Source: Streptomyces tagetis (GTDB lineage Bacteria > Actinomycetota > Actinomycetes > Streptomycetales > Streptomycetaceae). Taken from it: 64,000 nt of DNA. Below, one piece after another: positions 33,735-43,300 of the stretch. The stretch lies in NCBI RefSeq assembly GCF_018069565.1, contig NZ_JAGPNL010000005.1:1-64000 (forward strand), written 5' to 3'. Under the pieces are notes generated by a model. That model was given only the letters and a program-made list of their open reading frames with translations, was not told the origin of the DNA and made no database searches. The position numbers were made by a program, and so were the translations under genes. Within the stretch, counting starts at the first letter, position 1; each line of letters begins with the position of its first letter.

Positions 33735-35771
33735 TCACGCCTCCGGCGCGGTCAGCGTGTCCCGTAGCCGCTCCGGGTCGGTCGTCGGCGCGTCGCAGGT
33801 GAAGCCCCGGCAGACGTACGCCGCCGCCTGACCGCCGACCAGCGGACGCCCGGCGAGCAGCGGGAACTCCCCGCCGCCCTCGACCCCGGCGGCGACGACC
33901 GCCCCCGGCGCGGTGCCCAGCAGCGCGGTGCGGTGCAGCCCGCGGGCGGCGGCGTCCGCCGGGCCGGGGCCCACGACGGCCACCTCGCGCGGACCGTCGA
34001 GCAGCGCCTCGGCGACGGCGAGGCCCCAGCCGATGAAGCGCGGGACGCGCGGGCCGATCGAGGTCACCACGCCGAGGGCCTGTTCGGCGGCGGTGCGGTG
34101 CGGCTCGGAGCCGGTGTGGGCGGCGTAGGAGAGCAGGGCGCCCGCGGCGGCGGTCCAGCCGGAGGGGGTGGCGTTGTCGGTCGGGTCCTGGGGGCGGCGG
34201 ATCAGCCGCTCGGCGTCGGCGGCGGTGTCGTAGAGGGCCCCCGACCCGTCCGCGAAGCGGGTGAGGACGTGGTCGAGGAGGAGCCCGGCGAACTCCAGCC
34301 AGACGCCCTCCCCGGTGACGGAGGCGAGGGCGAGGAAGCCCTCCGCGACGTCGCCGTAGTCCTCCAGGACCCCGGCGTTGGCGCCCGCGTGGCCATCCCT
34401 GCTGGTGCGGATGAGGCGGCCGTGCTCGTCGAGGTGGACCCGGACCAGCAGGTCGGCGGCGGCCACGGCGGCGTCGACGAGGTCGGGGCGCTCGAAGTAG
34501 GCGCCGGTCTCGGCGAGGGCGGCGACGGCGAGGCCGTTCCAGGCGGCGACGACCTTGTCGTCCCGGCCGGGGGCGGGGCGCTCGGCACGCGCGGCGAGCA
34601 TCCGCTCCCGTACGGAGGCGATCCGCCCGGCGTCGAACACGCCCTCCCGCTGCGGGAGCTGCAGGACGGAGGCGCCGTGCTCGAAGGTGCCCTCCTCGGT
34701 CACTCCGAAGTGGGCGGCGGCCAGTTCGGCGTCCTCGTCGCCGAGCACCGCGCGCAACTGGGCCGGCGTCCAGACGTAGTAGGCGCCCTCGGTGTGCCGG
34801 CCGGTGCCGTCGTCGCTGTCGGCGTCCAGGGCGGAGGCGAAACCGCCCTCGGCGGTGCGCAGTTCGCGGACCATGAAGTCGGCGGTCTCCAGCGCGACCC
34901 GGCGCGCGTGCTCGGAGCCGGTGGAACGCCACAGGTGCGCGTAGACCCGGCACAGCAGCGCGTTGTCGTACAGCATCTTCTCGAAGTGGGGCACGACCCA
35001 GTCGCGGTCCACGGAGTACCGGGCGAAACCGCCGCCGAGCTGGTCGTACAGCCCGCCGCGCGCCATCCGCTCACAGGTGTCCCGCGCCATCTGGAGGGCG
35101 CCCTCGGCACCGGTGCGGGCGTGGTGGCGGAGCAGGAACTCCACCACCATGGACGGCGGGAACTTCGGCGCCCCGCCGAACCCGCCGCGCACCGCGTCGT
35201 ACTCCCGGGTCAGCCCGAGCAGCGCCTGCCCCAGCTCGGCCGGTCCGGGCGCCCCGGTGCCGCCGTAGTCGATCTCCCGTCCGGCCAGGTCGCGCACGAT
35301 CTTGCCGGCGACGTCGGTGACCTCGTCGCGCCGCTCGGCCCACGCCTGCCGGACCCCCTCCAGCACCTGCCGGAAGGAGGGCATGCCGTGCCGGGGCTCG
35401 GGCGGGAAGTACGTCCCGAAGTAGAAGGGCTCGGCGTCCGGGGTGAGGAAGACGGTCATCGGCCAGCCGCCCTGCCCGGTCGCGGCCTGCACCGCCTCCA
35501 TGTACACGGCGTCCACATCGGGACGCTCCTCGCGGTCCACCTTGACGGCCACGAAGTGCGCGTTCAACACCCGCGCGGTGCCCTCGTCCTCGAACGACTC
35601 ACGCGCCATCACATGACACCAGTGACACGCCGAGTATCCGACCGACAGCAGAACGGGCGCGTCGCGCCGCTTCGCTTCCTCGAACGCCTCGGGCCCCCAC
35701 GGCCACCAGTCGACCGGGTTGTCGGCGTGCTGCAGCAGGTACGGGGACTGCGAGTCGGCAAGGCGGTTCAT
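33735..35771 (-). CDS. DUF255 thioredoxin-fold protein (YyaL/SSP411 family)
   Basis: A 678-residue protein. The N-terminal thioredoxin-like domain reads NPVDWWPWGPEAF and SACHWCHVM (Cys 49 and Cys 52), followed by a long alpha/alpha toroid domain with ALDADSDD and GGLYDQLGGGFARYSVD, typical of the family. It is cytoplasmic and of unknown chemistry. Length is normal. It is transcribed alone and divergently from the PPOX gene. Confidence 0.92.
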   Translation of the reverse strand: MNRLADSQSPYLLQHADNPVDWWPWGPEAFEEAKRRDAPVLLSVGYSACHWCHVMARESFEDEGTARVLNAHFVAVKVDREERPDVDAVYMEAVQAATGQGGWPMTVFLTPDAEPFYFGTYFPPEPRHGMPSFRQVLEGVRQAWAERRDEVTDVAGKIVRDLAGREIDYGGTGAPGPAELGQALLGLTREYDAVRGGFGGAPKFPPSMVVEFLLRHHARTGAEGALQMARDTCERMARGGLYDQLGGGFARYSVDRDWVVPHFEKMLYDNALLCRVYAHLWRSTGSEHARRVALETADFMVRELRTAEGGFASALDADSDDGTGRHTEGAYYVWTPAQLRAVLGDEDAELAAAHFGVTEEGTFEHGASVLQLPQREGVFDAGRIASVRERMLAARAERPAPGRDDKVVAAWNGLAVAALAETGAYFERPDLVDAAVAAADLLVRVHLDEHGRLIRTSRDGHAGANAGVLEDYGDVAEGFLALASVTGEGVWLEFAGLLLDHVLTRFADGSGALYDTAADAERLIRRPQDPTDNATPSGWTAAAGALLSYAAHTGSEPHRTAAEQALGVVTSIGPRVPRFIGWGLAVAEALLDGPREVAVVGPGPADAAARGLHRTALLGTAPGAVVAAGVEGGGEFPLLAGRPLVGGQAAAYVCRGFTCDAPTTDPERLRDTLTAPEA

Positions 35772-35932
35772 ACGACCACCCTCGCACGATCGGCCAAGGT
35801 GGGTGCCCGTCCGCGCCGATGCGGCTTCCCGGAAGCCGGTCGCGCGCGGCGTCCGCCCTCTCCTCCCACAGCGCTCCCCAGCTCACCGGCGACCCGTTCA
35901 CGGCGGCGATCCGCCCAGCCATCCCGAGCTAG

Positions 35933-35950
35933 GCGGGGTATAGTCCGTTT
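35933..35950 (+). promoter_or_regulatory. shared regulatory element, copy A (PPOX gene)
   Basis: GCGGGGTATAGTCCGTTT, oriented toward the PPOX gene, 87 bp before its ATG. TATAGT inside it is a good -10. Copies B (37814-37831) and C (38167-38184) differ by one or two bases. Confidence 0.75.
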
Positions 35951-36036
35951 GTGCTCAGCGGGAGATGCGCACCTGTTGGCTCAAGGACGGGGCCACGCGT
36001 TGCCCCCTACCGACACTTGCCTGATCAAGGGAATCC

Positions 36037-36471
36037 ATGAGCGTCTTCACTGCCAACGAGCAGACGTACCTCGACAGCCAGCTCCTCGGCCGCCTGGCGA
36101 CCATCGCCCCCGACGGAGCCCCACAGGCCCGGCCGGTCGCCTTCGTCTACAACCGCGAGCACGACACGATCGACATCGGCGGCCACAACCTCGTCGCCAG
36201 CCGGAAGTACCGCAACATCCAGGCCGACCCGCGCGTCTCCCTCGTCGTTGACGACCTGGCCTCGACCACGCCCTGGAACCCTCGCGGCGTAGAGATCCGC
36301 GGCACCGCCGAACTCCTCGCCGCGGAGCCGCCGCAGCCGGGCTTCGACGCCGCACTGATCCGCATCCGTCCCGCCCGTGTACTCGCCTGGGGCCTGGACA
36401 CCGACCCGTACGAGCCGCCGAACGCCCGCAACGTCACCACGGGGCCGCCGAGCACCCCCACCGCCGGCTAG
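36037..36471 (+). CDS. PPOX-class F420-dependent-type flavin/deazaflavin protein
   Basis: A 144-residue split-barrel protein (SQLLGRLATIAPDGAPQARP, NREHDTIDIGGHNL, VSLVVDDLASTTPWNPRGVE). This matches the PPOX/OxyR-like subgroup in actinobacteria, which binds F420 or flavin for a reduction. The C-terminus after NARNVTTGPP is short and low complexity. The likely promoter is element A. It is the rightward gene of the TetR-linked group. Confidence 0.85.
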   Translation: MSVFTANEQTYLDSQLLGRLATIAPDGAPQARPVAFVYNREHDTIDIGGHNLVASRKYRNIQADPRVSLVVDDLASTTPWNPRGVEIRGTAELLAAEPPQPGFDAALIRIRPARVLAWGLDTDPYEPPNARNVTTGPPSTPTAG

Positions 36472-36519
36472 CACCGGTTCGTGACCGGGACGACGGCGAG
36501 GTCTGCGGAGCACGCCGTC

Positions 36520-37035
36520 CTAGGCAGACGTGCGCGTGAACCGGAGCGTCGATGTCACCGCCGTCAGGCCGCGCATCATGCCCAGCCGGTTCCAGCTCAT
36601 GCCGAACTGGTCCCGGTCGACGGTGAACTCGGTGGTGAGCGTGATCGCGTCCGCGCTCGCGCCGGTGACCTGCGCGGTGACGGTCTGCGGGCGGCTGACA
36701 CCGCGCACGGTCAACTGACCTTCGACCTCTGCGACGTCCTTCCGGGGGAACACGGCGTCACGGACGGCGAAGACCAGGGTGGGGTGGTGCTCGACGTCGA
36801 AGAAGTCCGCGCTGCGCAGGTGCTCGTCGCGCTTCTTGTGCTGGGTGTCCAGGGAGGCGGCGTCCAGGGTCACGGCCCCGTGGACGGTGCCGTCAGGCCG
36901 GACCTCGCCCTCGCCGGTGACAGTGCCGAACGCTCCCTTCACGGTGACCATGCCCCACATCGTCACGTGGCTGATGGCGACGGTGGAGCGGGTGGCGTCG
37001 AGCTGCCACAGGCCGGTTTCTACGGCGGTGGTCAT
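36520..37035 (-). CDS. YceI-family lipid-binding protein
   Basis: A 171-residue YceI lipocalin-like barrel (WQLDATRSTVAISHVTMWG, HLRSADFFDVEHHPTLVF, LTVRGVSRPQTVTAQV, NRLGMMRG). There is no signal peptide, so it is likely cytoplasmic. YceI proteins bind isoprenoid quinones or similar amphiphiles. AAGGAG precedes the ATG. It is second in an operon 57 bp after the LUD gene. Confidence 0.9.
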   Translation of the reverse strand: MTTAVETGLWQLDATRSTVAISHVTMWGMVTVKGAFGTVTGEGEVRPDGTVHGAVTLDAASLDTQHKKRDEHLRSADFFDVEHHPTLVFAVRDAVFPRKDVAEVEGQLTVRGVSRPQTVTAQVTGASADAITLTTEFTVDRDQFGMSWNRLGMMRGLTAVTSTLRFTRTSA

Positions 37036-37092
37036 GGAGACTCCTTGATAGGGGTGGGCGACGTCGCCCGGGTGGGTGCTTCGGGCGGGTTC

Positions 37093-37722
37093 TCAGAACC
37101 CGACGTTCTGGCGGATCAGCACCAGGTGGATGCGGCCGGGCCGCTCCTGCCGGATCTCCAGGAGCTTGCCGATGTAGCTGTGCTGCCCGTACGCGGCCTG
37201 TGCCCGGACGTCTTCGAGTTTGAGGCTGTGCTCGACGACGCGCTCATGGGCCGCCTGCAAGGTGGGGACGAGCTTCTGCGTTCCGGCCACCAGGATGACG
37301 TTCGGGGCGTCCCAGACGTAGGCGGCGAGCTGGCTGCCGGTGGCCGAGGCGATGACCAGGGTGCCGTCGGCGGTGATGGCGTGAACACTGCCGAGGGCGT
37401 ATTCGGCCTGCCCGGCAATGGCCTTCATCTCCTGCTGCTGGGTCTGGAAGTCCAGCGTCATCATCTTGTTGCGCGCCGACACGTACGGGCCGTCCGGGTC
37501 GTTGATCGCCGCTTCGATACCGGACTCCCGCAGCGTGGCCGAGGTGTTGGTCATCACCGGCGAGCCGTGCGGTATCCGCTTCAGCACGCTCAGCCGGGCG
37601 GACTCGAAGTCGTCGACGGTCTCCACGCCGAAGCCGTGCTCCTCCAGCGCGGTCACCGTGGCGGTGAGGGTCTGCTCGTCCGGCAGCGTCGTGAAACGCG
37701 CCTGGCCGTCGATCGTGGTCAT
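37093..37722 (-). CDS. LUD-domain protein (LutC/YkgG-like)
   Basis: A 209-residue protein with a full LUD fold: NTSATLRESGIEAAIN, ALGSVHAITADGTLVIAS and APNVILVAGTQKLVPTLQAA with a final R-x-HLVLI segment. LUD domains are found in lactate-utilisation iron-sulfur complexes, but this stand-alone form has no LutA/LutB partner nearby. AGGGAGAA precedes ATG 37722. It is preceded by element B, 92 bp upstream of the start. Confidence 0.85.
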   Translation of the reverse strand: MTTIDGQARFTTLPDEQTLTATVTALEEHGFGVETVDDFESARLSVLKRIPHGSPVMTNTSATLRESGIEAAINDPDGPYVSARNKMMTLDFQTQQQEMKAIAGQAEYALGSVHAITADGTLVIASATGSQLAAYVWDAPNVILVAGTQKLVPTLQAAHERVVEHSLKLEDVRAQAAYGQHSYIGKLLEIRQERPGRIHLVLIRQNVGF

Positions 37723-37813
37723 GGGGTTTCTCCCTTGCTGAGCGGGGCTCGGCAGAGCCGCGACACACGGTTCCGCCCGTCGGTCGACAAGCGTGCGAAC
37801 ATTCAGTCGACGT

Positions 37814-37831
37814 AAACGGACTTTACCCCGC
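37814..37831 (-). promoter_or_regulatory. shared regulatory element, copy B (LUD-YceI operon)
   Basis: Read on the minus strand, GCGGGGTAAAGTCCGTTT, oriented toward the LUD gene. TAAAGT can be the -10, with TTGCGT exactly 17 bp upstream as -35. Its distance to the ATG (about 92 bp) matches copy A (87 bp). Confidence 0.75.
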
Positions 37832-38166
37832 TTGATGAGTGGACGCAATGCCCGAGGCCGGCGCCCAGATGCGGTGAACACGCCCGCCACATCACGCGTG
37901 CGCAGCGGACTCACCGGCCCCGACCAGGATGTTTGGCGGCGCCTCAAGTGATCGCGGGGGCCCGCCGGCCGACCTGGCCCGACGGGCCGCGTCCGGGTCG
38001 CCGGCGGCGTAGCGGCCGAGGTGCTGACGGTCGAGGCATTTCCGCTCGACAGCACTGGGCGCTCTCGGCCTCCCGGGTCGAAGCGGGCGGTCGGGCCGAA
38101 GCGGGGCGGTCGGGGCGACGGCGCACGGGCCCGCGCCCGCACCCGCGTCGATCACCCGAAGAACGT

Positions 38167-38184
38167 AAGCGGACTATACCCCGC
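38167..38184 (-). promoter_or_regulatory. shared regulatory element, copy C (TetR gene)
   Basis: Read on the minus strand, GCGGGGTATAGTCCGCTT, 30 bp before the TetR start and just upstream of its -10. The centre CGG-N2-TATA-N2-CCG is partly palindromic, as expected for a dimeric repressor, so it is likely the autoregulatory operator. Confidence 0.72.
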
Positions 38185-38213
38185 ATGGCGGGATGACTGT
38201 TAGGATCACCGCC

Positions 38214-38828
38214 ATGGATGTGCTACCGGTGAGCTGGGGGCCGCCGCGACCGGAACGGGCGGACGCGGCCCGTAACCGTGCACATCTGCTGGCCACCGCT
38301 CGCCAGATGCTGGCCGAGTCCGGGCCCGATCAGTTGACGATGGACGCGTTGGCCGAGCGGTCGGGCCTGGGCAAGGGCACCGTCTTCCGGCGCTTCGGCA
38401 CCCGGGCCGGGATCTTCCAGGCACTGCTCGACGAGATCGAGCGGGGCTTGCAGGAGCGGGTCATGTCCGGGCCGCCGCCACTCGGCCCCGGTGCGCCGCC
38501 GGTCGACCGGCTGGTCGCATACGGCCGGGCCCGGGTGCGCCTGCTGCTGGAGAACACGGAGATCGCCAGATTCGCGCTCGACGGCCGGCAGCCCCTCCCG
38601 AGCAGCTCCCGGACACCGGCGTCCCAGATGCACATCCGGATGCTCCTGCGCCAGTTGAGCCTGGACGGCGCGGACCTCGACCTGCTCGCGATCCAGCTCA
38701 CCGCGGCGCTCGACGGCCCCCTTCTGCTGTACCTTTCCGCCGACGCGCTGACCAGCGCAGGCCCTCAAATCGAACAAAGCCTTGGCTCGGCCTGGCAGGA
38801 CTTGATCGAACGGGTATGCAGGCCCTGA
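38214..38828 (+). CDS. TetR-family regulator of the PPOX/LUD/YceI group
   Basis: A 204-residue regulator with N-terminal HTH (ADAARNRAHLLATARQML, LTMDALAERSGLGKGTVFRR) and a C-terminal domain with LLLENTEIARFALDGRQ and AALDGPLLLYLSADAL. ATG 38214 was chosen because TAGGAT ends 7 nt upstream (leaderless) and no ribosome site exists; ATG 38193 would add seven residues across the promoter. Element C upstream suggests autoregulation, and A and B suggest control of three neighbours. Confidence 0.88.
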   Translation: MDVLPVSWGPPRPERADAARNRAHLLATARQMLAESGPDQLTMDALAERSGLGKGTVFRRFGTRAGIFQALLDEIERGLQERVMSGPPPLGPGAPPVDRLVAYGRARVRLLLENTEIARFALDGRQPLPSSSRTPASQMHIRMLLRQLSLDGADLDLLAIQLTAALDGPLLLYLSADALTSAGPQIEQSLGSAWQDLIERVCRP

Positions 38829-38894
38829 GAGGGTGACGCGGCCGAGCTGGACACGGCGGCGCCGGACCTTCGACGCCGAGCCGAGCCGCTCGAT

Positions 38895-39095
38895 CAGGCG
38901 CTCCGCCGGTCGACCGTCGGTCATGGCGCGACGGACGCTCTCGCGGAGCGGTGCACGACGCCCCTCGTGGGCCTCGGAGGATCCCTGCGCGGTCGCCGCG
39001 TGGACGTCACTGACCGGCGGCGACCAGGCCACCGACATGGCGATCACCATGGCCATGACGTCGAATGGGTCCCCCTCGCGCACCAGGCCGGCAGG
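38895..39095 (-). pseudogene. C-terminal relic of a second TetR regulator
   Basis: On the minus strand the DNA encodes GLVREGDPFDVMAMVIAMSV, then AWSPPVSDVHAAT and REAPLRESVRRAM-type helices, which I recognise as the end of TetR proteins usually found divergent from oxidoreductase genes. No HTH precedes it: the alcohol dehydrogenase start lies where the rest should be. The fragment is not expected to be functional. Confidence 0.5.
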
Positions 39096-39120
39096 GGTTG
39101 GGCCCGAAGGGAGAATCGCC

Positions 39121-40164
39121 ATGAGGAACACGGTTGGCTGGCAGGCGGAAGGTCCGTCGACGACGCTTCGGCGGACGCCGTTGAAGCGGCGCGACCTGCG
39201 GCCCGACGACCTCGCGGTCCGGGTGGAGTACTGCGGTGTGTGCCACTCCGACCTGCACGCCCTCAGCGTCACCGGCGAGGAAGGAGGGCAGCCCCTCGTC
39301 CCCGGGCACGAGTTCACCGGCGTGGTGACCGAGACCGGGTCCGCGGTCACCGGCTTCGCGGCCGGCGACCCGGTCGCGGTGGGCAACATCGTCGATTCGT
39401 GCGGCGAGTGCGCCATGTGCCGGGCCGGCCAGGAGAACTTCTGCCACGCCTTCCCGACCCTGACCTACAACGGCACCGACCGGCACGACGGATCGACCAC
39501 CCTGGGGGGCTACTCCCGCGAGTACGTCGTCCGTGACCGCTTCGCCTACCCCCTTCCCGCCGATCTGGACCCGGCCGGCGCCGCCCCTCTGCTCTGTGCG
39601 GGGATCACGGTCTGGGAACCACTGCGAGCGCTCGGCGTGGGGCCGGGAAGCCGCGTCGCCGTAGCGGGACTGGGCGGCCTGGGCCACCTCGCGGTCAAGA
39701 TCGCCGTAGCGCTCGGTGCCGACACCTCGGTGATCAGCCGCTCACCGGACAAGGCCGACGACGCTCGTCGTCTCGGCGCTCGGAGCCTCATCGTCTCCAC
39801 GGACCCGGAGCGGATGGCCGGCGCCCGCGACCGCTTCGACGTCGTCATCGACACCATTTCCTCCCCGCACGACCTCGGCCCGTACCTGCGCCTGGTCGCC
39901 CTGGACGGAACGCTCAGCGTCCTCGGGCACCTCGGCCCTGTCACCGTGCAGGCCACCGACCTGCTCGTGGGACGCAAGAAACTCAGCTCCGCAGGCAGCG
40001 GCGGCAGGCCGGCGACCGCCGCCATGCTGGACTTCTGCGCCAGGCACGGCATCACCGCCGACATCGAACTGCTCCCCTCGGCACGAGTGAACGAGGCCCT
40101 CGACCGACTCCGGCGCAACGACGTCCGCTACCGCTTCGTACTCGACATGTCCGACCTGGACTGA
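39121..40164 (+). CDS. zinc-dependent alcohol dehydrogenase (MDR superfamily)
   Basis: A 347-residue oxidoreductase of the YahK/cinnamyl-type group. The catalytic zinc site is CGVCHSD and GHE, and the structural zinc loop CGECAMCRAGQENFC is complete. The Rossmann motif is VAVAGLGGLGHLAVKIA. It reduces aldehydes or ketones with NADPH or the reverse. ATG 39121 follows AGGGAGAA; the open frame runs upstream, but that part overlaps the opposite-strand TetR relic. It ends just before a structured intergenic element. Confidence 0.88.
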   Translation: MRNTVGWQAEGPSTTLRRTPLKRRDLRPDDLAVRVEYCGVCHSDLHALSVTGEEGGQPLVPGHEFTGVVTETGSAVTGFAAGDPVAVGNIVDSCGECAMCRAGQENFCHAFPTLTYNGTDRHDGSTTLGGYSREYVVRDRFAYPLPADLDPAGAAPLLCAGITVWEPLRALGVGPGSRVAVAGLGGLGHLAVKIAVALGADTSVISRSPDKADDARRLGARSLIVSTDPERMAGARDRFDVVIDTISSPHDLGPYLRLVALDGTLSVLGHLGPVTVQATDLLVGRKKLSSAGSGGRPATAAMLDFCARHGITADIELLPSARVNEALDRLRRNDVRYRFVLDMSDLD

Positions 40165-40221
40165 ACGGCGAGGTCACGGCCGCCGGACCGGCTGACGCCA
40201 AGGGGGCGAGGCCAAGGGCGA

Positions 40222-40281
40222 CGGAGCCCGCGGTCTCGGGCGTGCGAGACGCGCCCGGGGCTTTCCAAGCCCTGGGCTCCG
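40222..40281 (+). ncRNA. predicted three-way-junction RNA element or complex terminator
   Basis: An 8-bp outer stem (40222-40229 with 40274-40281, CGGAGCCC / GGGCTCCG) encloses two hairpins: GTCTC/GAGAC (40233-40237, 40246-40250, 8-nt loop) and GGGGCTT/AAGCCCT (40257-40263, 40267-40273, 3-nt loop). It lies 58 bp after the dehydrogenase stop and 117 bp before the STAND gene. It may be only a terminator; the type is uncertain. Confidence 0.4.
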
Positions 40282-40397
40282 CAGGTGACTTGACGGCGGG
40301 AGGAGTGGGCAGGGACCCGGTGACGGGCCGGGAGGGACCCGGGCGTGTCCTCGGACGATCCCGGGGGCGCGGATGTCGCCGAAGGGGGACGCGACAG

Positions 40398-43300
40398 ATG
40401 CGGGACAGTCATCGGGCGGAGGCGGAACGGCTGCTGGTGCGGGCCGTGGAGGAAGAGGTACGGCGCTCGGGCGGGCGCGTGGACGGCAGGGTGCTGCTGT
40501 CCCGGGCGCGCGGGGCGCTGGACTCCATGGCCGCCGCTGCGGCCGAGGAGTACGAGACGTACACCCGCGCCCTGGACGAGTCCGCCGCCGGCCGGCTCAC
40601 CTTCCGCCAGCGCTACGCCCGGGACGGCGCCGGCACTCCGTTGCTGGTGGCGGCCGTGGCGGCGGTCGCCGCGGTCGCCGCCGACCTGGCCCTGGGCACC
40701 GGCTCCGGTACGGCGGTCGGCGCGGGCGTGGCCGTCGGGGCGGCCGGCGCCGCGACGACCGTGGTGAAGGTGGCCGGCGTGCACCTGCCCGCCGCCCACC
40801 ACCGCGCCGGCGCCGCCGGACAGCCGGGCGGGGCCGAGCAGTTGCGGCTCCAGTGGCTCACCGCGCTGGAGGTGCGGGGCATCCGGCCCTTCCTCGACCA
40901 GCAGCGCGTCCTCACCGCCGCGGCGGGAGCCTCCCGTACGGGGCCGAGGCTGCGCGGGGCCGACAAGAGCGCCGCCGCCCGGGGGCGCAGTGTGCTGGAG
41001 CAGTCCTTCGGGCAGCTCCCCGAGCCGTCGGACGCCTTCGCCGGGCGCCGCCCGGAGCGGGACCGGCTGCGCCAGTGGGTGCAGTCCGCGCGCGCCGGCA
41101 CCGAGACCCGGCCGACCGTCGTCGTCCTGCACGGGCCGCCGGGCAGCGGCCGGACCACGCTCGCCGTGCGCGCCGCCCACGAACTGCGGGACTACTTCCG
41201 CGGGGCCTGCGTGGTCGACCTGCGCGGCGGCAGCCCGGACGTGCCGCCGCTGAGCACCCGCGACGCGCTGCTGCACCTGCTCAACCGGCTCGGCGCTCCC
41301 CGCGAGCAACTGCTGTTCCGGGACCGTTCCTCGGCGGACCAGCAGGTCAGACGGTTGAGCGAGCTGTACCAGCAGCATCTGACCGGGGTGCCGGTCACCA
41401 TCGTCCTGGACGACGCCTCGGATGCCGGTCAGATACGGGCGCTGCTGCCCGAGCGGTCCGACAGCCTGGTCCTGGTCACCGCCCGCTCCCCGCTGGAACT
41501 CCCCGCCGACCTGCCGGCCCACGTGCACCACCTCCCGGTGGAGCCCCTGGACGCGGCCGGCGCCGAGGAACTGCTCGCCTCCGCCGCCGAGGACACCTCG
41601 GCCCCCTACGACGCCGAGGCCGCCGACCTCATCCGCCGGCTCTGCGGGGGCCTGCCGCTCGCCCTGCGCATCGCCGGTTCGTCCCTGGGCCCGCGCTCAC
41701 CGCGCGCCCTCGCCACCGACCTCGGCGCCTACGGACCGGTGGAGCCGGCCGAGCGCGCCCTGTGGCTGCGCTACACCGACCAGCCCGAACCGGCCCGGCG
41801 GCTGCTGCGACGCCTGGCGCTGGCCGGACGCGCCTCCCTGGGCACCGCTGCCGCCGCCGCGCTGCTGGCCACGGACGAGACGGAGGCCGTCCGGCACCTG
41901 ACCGCGCTGTCCCGGGCCGGGCTCATCGACCACGTGCGCGGCAGCCGCCACCGCCTCCACGACGTGGTGCGCGCCTTCGCCCGCGACCGGCTCGCCGACG
42001 AGGAGGAGCCGGCCGAGCGCGCGGCGGCCCAGGAGCGGCTGATCGCCAACTACGCCGAGCTGGCCGACTCCGTACTGCGCCTGGTGGACGGCAACATGTC
42101 GACCCGCTCGGACCGCTTCGGACCCCACGGTTTCACCTCCCTGGACGAGGCGCTGCGCTGGCTGGACGACGAGTCGAGCTTCATCACCGACGCCCTCCGG
42201 CACGCCGAGGGCGTCGACCGGGCCACCGTGCTCGCCCTGCTGGGCGCCCTGTGCGACTACTGCCTGCTGCGCGGCGACCTCTACCGGCTCGGCGAGATCA
42301 ACGAACTCGCCCAGGCGGTCGACGAAGGGCTCCTCGTGCGCTCGGTGCAGTGGCGCACCGGCATCGCGGCCCGGCAGTTGGGCGAGCTGGACACGGCCCG
42401 TACGACGCTCACCTCGGTCGTCGACCTGTACCGGGAGGCCCACCAGGACGCCGGCGCGGCCCGCGCCCTGTGCTCGCTCGGCATCACCCTGCACCACCAG
42501 GGCAACCTGACCGAGGCGGCGGCACGGCTGCGCGAGGCCCTCGACCTCCAGGCCGCCCCGGAACTGGCCACCGACCGGGCCTGGACCCTGCACGCCCTGG
42601 CCGCCGTGGAACGCGACCGGGCCCGCCTCGCCGAGGCCCTCGACCTGCTCACCGAGTCCCTGGTGCTGCACCGCGCCGGCGAGTCGGTGCACGGCCAGGC
42701 GTGGGCCCACTTCCAGCTCGGCCAGCTCCGGCTGCGGATGGGCGACGTCCCGCGCGCGGAGGCCGAGCTGAACGCCGCCCTCGGCCTCTACGGCCGTACC
42801 CAGGACGCCCGCGGCGAGGCGTGGGCACTGACCCAGCTCGCGCGGGCGCGGCTGCTGGACGGCGACGCGGGCCCGGCGGTGGAGGCGCTGCGCGGGGCGG
42901 CGGCCCGGCACCGGGAGAACGAGGACGCGCGCGGCGAGGCGTGGAGCCTGTACTACCTCGGCCAGGCCCTGGAGGAGACGGGCGACCTGGACCGCTCGGT
43001 GCGCGAACTGGAACGCTCGCGCACCATGTTCTCCCGGATGCGGGACGTGTACGGGCTGGCCTGCGCCCGGCACCACTCCGCGCGGGTGACCCGTGACCAG
43101 CGGGCCGCCCAGACCGGCTCGCTGCGCAACTCCGGCTTCGCCCGGCAGCTCCTGGTGGACGCGCGCGCCGACTTCCGGCGGATCGGCGTGGGCCACGGCG
43201 AGGCGTGGACCTGCCTGGAGCTGGCGGTGGTCGACGCGGGCAACGCCCGTACGCCGCAGGCCCTGGCCCTGTGCGACGAGGCGACGGCGCTCTTCGCGTC

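Larger units (their letters stand above)
37723..38213. other. 491-bp intergenic region with regulatory elements B and C
   Basis: It contains copy B at 37814-37831 and copy C at 38167-38184. The 330 bp between them are GC-rich and carry open frames on both strands without starts or domains I can support; it could hold a decayed gene. TAGGAT at 38201-38206 is the leaderless -10 of the TetR gene. Confidence 0.55.

Noticed and set aside
38167..38184. Element C as an ordinary leftward promoter
   Set aside because: Its TATAGT could drive leftward transcription, but no gene starts there for 440 bp; position next to the TetR promoter makes operator the better reading, though both remain possible.
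40222..40281. tRNA gene
   Set aside because: The three-stem shape is superficially similar, but it is only about 60 nt, lacks a TTC-loop sequence and has no anticodon arm of the right size.
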